Shown here piece after piece: positions 62,556-64,000 of a stretch of DNA of 64,000 bases. The stretch is from NCBI GenBank assembly GCA_900472675.1, contig UCJA01000017.1:1-64000 (forward strand), written 5' to 3'. Made by a program: the position numbers and the translations under genes. Under the pieces are notes generated by a model. That model was not told the DNA's origin. It searched no databases and saw only the letters and a program-made list of their open reading frames with translations. Within the stretch, counting starts at the first letter, position 1, and the number at the start of each line of letters is the position of its first letter. Source of the DNA: Hyphomicrobiales bacterium (GTDB taxonomy: Bacteria > Pseudomonadota > Alphaproteobacteria > Rhizobiales > Rhizobiaceae).

Positions 62556-63037
62556 TGTCCACGTTCGCTCAATCAGGTCTCAGGCATGAAAGCATGCTGG
62601 AGATCATCGCCTTTCGCCTCCAAGCGCAGGAATTCTGCGTGAGAACAACTGCCATTCGCGAGATCCGCGGGTGGGTTCCCGCCACCCCGCTGCCACATTC
62701 ACCTCCAGAAGTGGTCGGCATGATGAACCTTCGAGGCACGGTGATCCCCATTATCGATCTCGCACTAAAACTTGGCATGAAGGCTGCAGAGCCTAACGAA
62801 CGAAGTGCCATCGTGGTCACGGAAGCAGGTGGAATGGTGATCGGCCTTCTGGTGGACGGTGTCTCCGACATCCTCACCTTACCGGCCAATGTTCTTCAAC
62901 CAATACCATCGGTCGAGATGTCAGAGGCGACAGCTTATGCAGAGGGTATAATCGCTCACGACGGCAAGATGATCTGCTTTTTGAACCTTGAACGTATGTT
63001 CGGCGGCGCGGTCGTCGATATCAACCTGGCTGCCTAG
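62555..63037 (+). CDS. CheW-type coupling protein
   Basis: 160 residues from ATG 62555 (overlapping the MCP stop by one base). SH3-like CheW fold: LEIIAFRLQAQEFCVRTTAIREI, the conserved NLRGTVIPIIDLALKLGM and VDGVSDILTLP. Couples chemoreceptors to CheA. Carries an N-terminal extension of about 12 residues. Likely paired with the upstream receptor. Confidence 0.93.
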   Translation: MSTFAQSGLRHESMLEIIAFRLQAQEFCVRTTAIREIRGWVPATPLPHSPPEVVGMMNLRGTVIPIIDLALKLGMKAAEPNERSAIVVTEAGGMVIGLLVDGVSDILTLPANVLQPIPSVEMSEATAYAEGIIAHDGKMICFLNLERMFGGAVVDINLAA

Positions 63038-63345
63038 CGACCATACCTTTTCCGGATCCGGCCTCAGCTTCCAATGGGTCTGCCGGATCCCGAGCATAAC
63101 CGGGGCCTTAAGCAGGGCGCAAAGTGTTACCTTAGCAGAAGGAGCGGCGGCACTGAGTCCTGTAAATACTGCTGAGGGTACGACCGCCGCAACCCTTCAA
63201 GGTTGATCCCACTCCCATCAATTGCCGGCAGCTTCAATAGAATTGAAAGCGCTGAGGTTTCCGGTTGCCAGGATCACTGAATTCTTTCGTATTGACCGGA
63301 TAGCGCCATCAGTGGACTGCCTATCCGTTCGTGCGAAATCAGCGA

Positions 63346-63560
63346 CTATGCCTGCTGCTCCTTGGCATATGCGAGCAAATGCTCGATGAAACGCGTAAGC
63401 TGTGGGAGCGGCCGTCGATCCTGTCAGTGCAAGACATAGACAGGATATGGTTGGGAAAATACCCTTGAAGCACTGAAACCAGCGCGCCACTTGCAGCGTA
63501 GAAGCGTGACATAAATCGCATCCTTTTCTGTCGGAAGTCACGAACGACCAAAGATACGTT
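63346..63560 (-). pseudogene. LysR-family regulator C-terminal remnant
   Basis: Minus-strand reading gives SGALVSVLQGYFPN and, after a frame shift, PVYVLH-stop-QDRRPLPQLTRFIEHL, ending AYAKEQQA and TAG at 63346. This is the usual LTTR C-terminus (SGxLVRVLxxYxP..YxVY, then RPLSPxxRxFIDxL), with TGG to TGA conversion at the Trp position. Neighbouring DNA (63038-63345) holds nothing recognisable. Confidence 0.65.
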
Positions 63561-63605
63561 CGGTTTCCGTGCGTTTCTGACCCCGTTGCCTTAGATGCAG
63601 GGCCG

Positions 63606-63911
63606 TCAACCACTTTCGGGCAGAGATATCCCGCCTTTAACGTTCATTTCGGATTGAAGTGCCCGCATCAGGGCTTCAACTTCTTTTGCCACGAAGGCAC
63701 GTTCGGCCGGGTTGCTTAGGTCCGAGGCAAACGTATCGTCAACGTAGCCTTTGGACAACTCCAACCTTCGGCTTTCTAGGAACGCCTCAAGCTCCTCTGG
63801 CCTGAGCCGCAACACGATCTCGAGGGCGGCTAGGGCCGCACGCTCTAATGCGACTATTCGAGCTCTAAGTCGGAGGATTTCCAATCGGGCTGGGAGGATT
63901 TCATCTGTCAT
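63606..63911 (-). CDS. small coiled-coil hypothetical protein
   Basis: 101 residues, strongly helical: LPARLEILRLRARIVALERAALAALE followed by RLRPEELEAFLESRRLEL. An amphipathic helix pair with no signal peptide; no family recognised. The start has AAGGCCTATG overlapping it (weak site). Alone between a LysR remnant and the window edge, so its context is uninformative. Confidence 0.6.
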   Translation of the reverse strand: MTDEILPARLEILRLRARIVALERAALAALEIVLRLRPEELEAFLESRRLELSKGYVDDTFASDLSNPAERAFVAKEVEALMRALQSEMNVKGGISLPESG

Positions 63912-64000
63912 AGGCCTTCTCCAAACTCATTCCCGAACTTTTTTGCAGGTAGGGGGTTCCATATTGGATGATTGACCCCCCGGAGCCTAGCTATGATGGC

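Noticed and set aside
63950-64000. Insertion-sequence end at the right edge (GGGGGTTCC...CCCCC)
   Set aside because: Too short and cut by the window edge to assign.

Overview
The window looks like an alphaproteobacterium of the Rhizobium/Agrobacterium group. I infer this from a rhizobial-type GroEL ending in GPGMDF, the alphaproteobacterial Usg protein, a GGAAC-N17-CGTT promoter of the EcfG general-stress type, GlxA-type AraC regulators and overall high GC. It reads as accessory DNA (plasmid or genomic island): no rRNA or tRNA genes, dense regulators and efflux pumps, and many broken genes.

Layout. 0-4.9 kb: the 3' part of a large Rhs/YD-repeat protein carrying a C39-type cysteine peptidase domain and a small zinc-ribbon tail, followed by a candidate immunity gene. 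4.9-7.2 kb: a graveyard holding an RTX-like repeat gene cut by a Tn3-family transposon end, plus a small EF-hand protein. 7.2-47 kb: a long block of stress, detoxification and efflux genes: catalase, HD hydrolase, GST, SDRs, NmrA-like reductase, alpha/beta hydrolases, MBL hydrolase, cyanase, one RND pump, three MFS pumps and about 14 regulators (GlxA/AraC, LysR, TetR, MarR, HxlR). 47-53 kb: a patchwork island with a Tet(M)-type GTPase, a small kinase, a VOC protein, an exonuclease and three gene fragments. 53-64 kb: groES-groEL with a CIRCE-like element, usg, a KaiC-like ATPase overlapping a hybrid histidine kinase behind an EcfG-type promoter, an orphan MCP-CheW pair and small unknown genes.

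How it works together. The most coherent signal is a repeated 14-16 bp palindrome of the form TGTGTA-N2-TACACA. It lies in front of a LysR-MarR operon, two paralogous NTF2-like genes, an SDR, an NmrA-like reductase and a GST, up to 24 kb apart. The simplest reading is one regulon, probably controlled by the cysteine-containing MarR protein at 22.6-23.1 kb, that responds to an electrophile or oxidant and switches on reductases, GST and small ligand-binding-fold proteins. Other local circuits can be read too: TATCTA palindromes between a TetR gene and the GST gene, GGAAAA-N6-TTTTCC sites before an EmrAB-like pump, and a 17-bp element shared by an HxlR gene and an MFS operon.

Limits: all assignments come from reading the translations and DNA by eye. 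No similarity search was run, and residue numbers are approximate.
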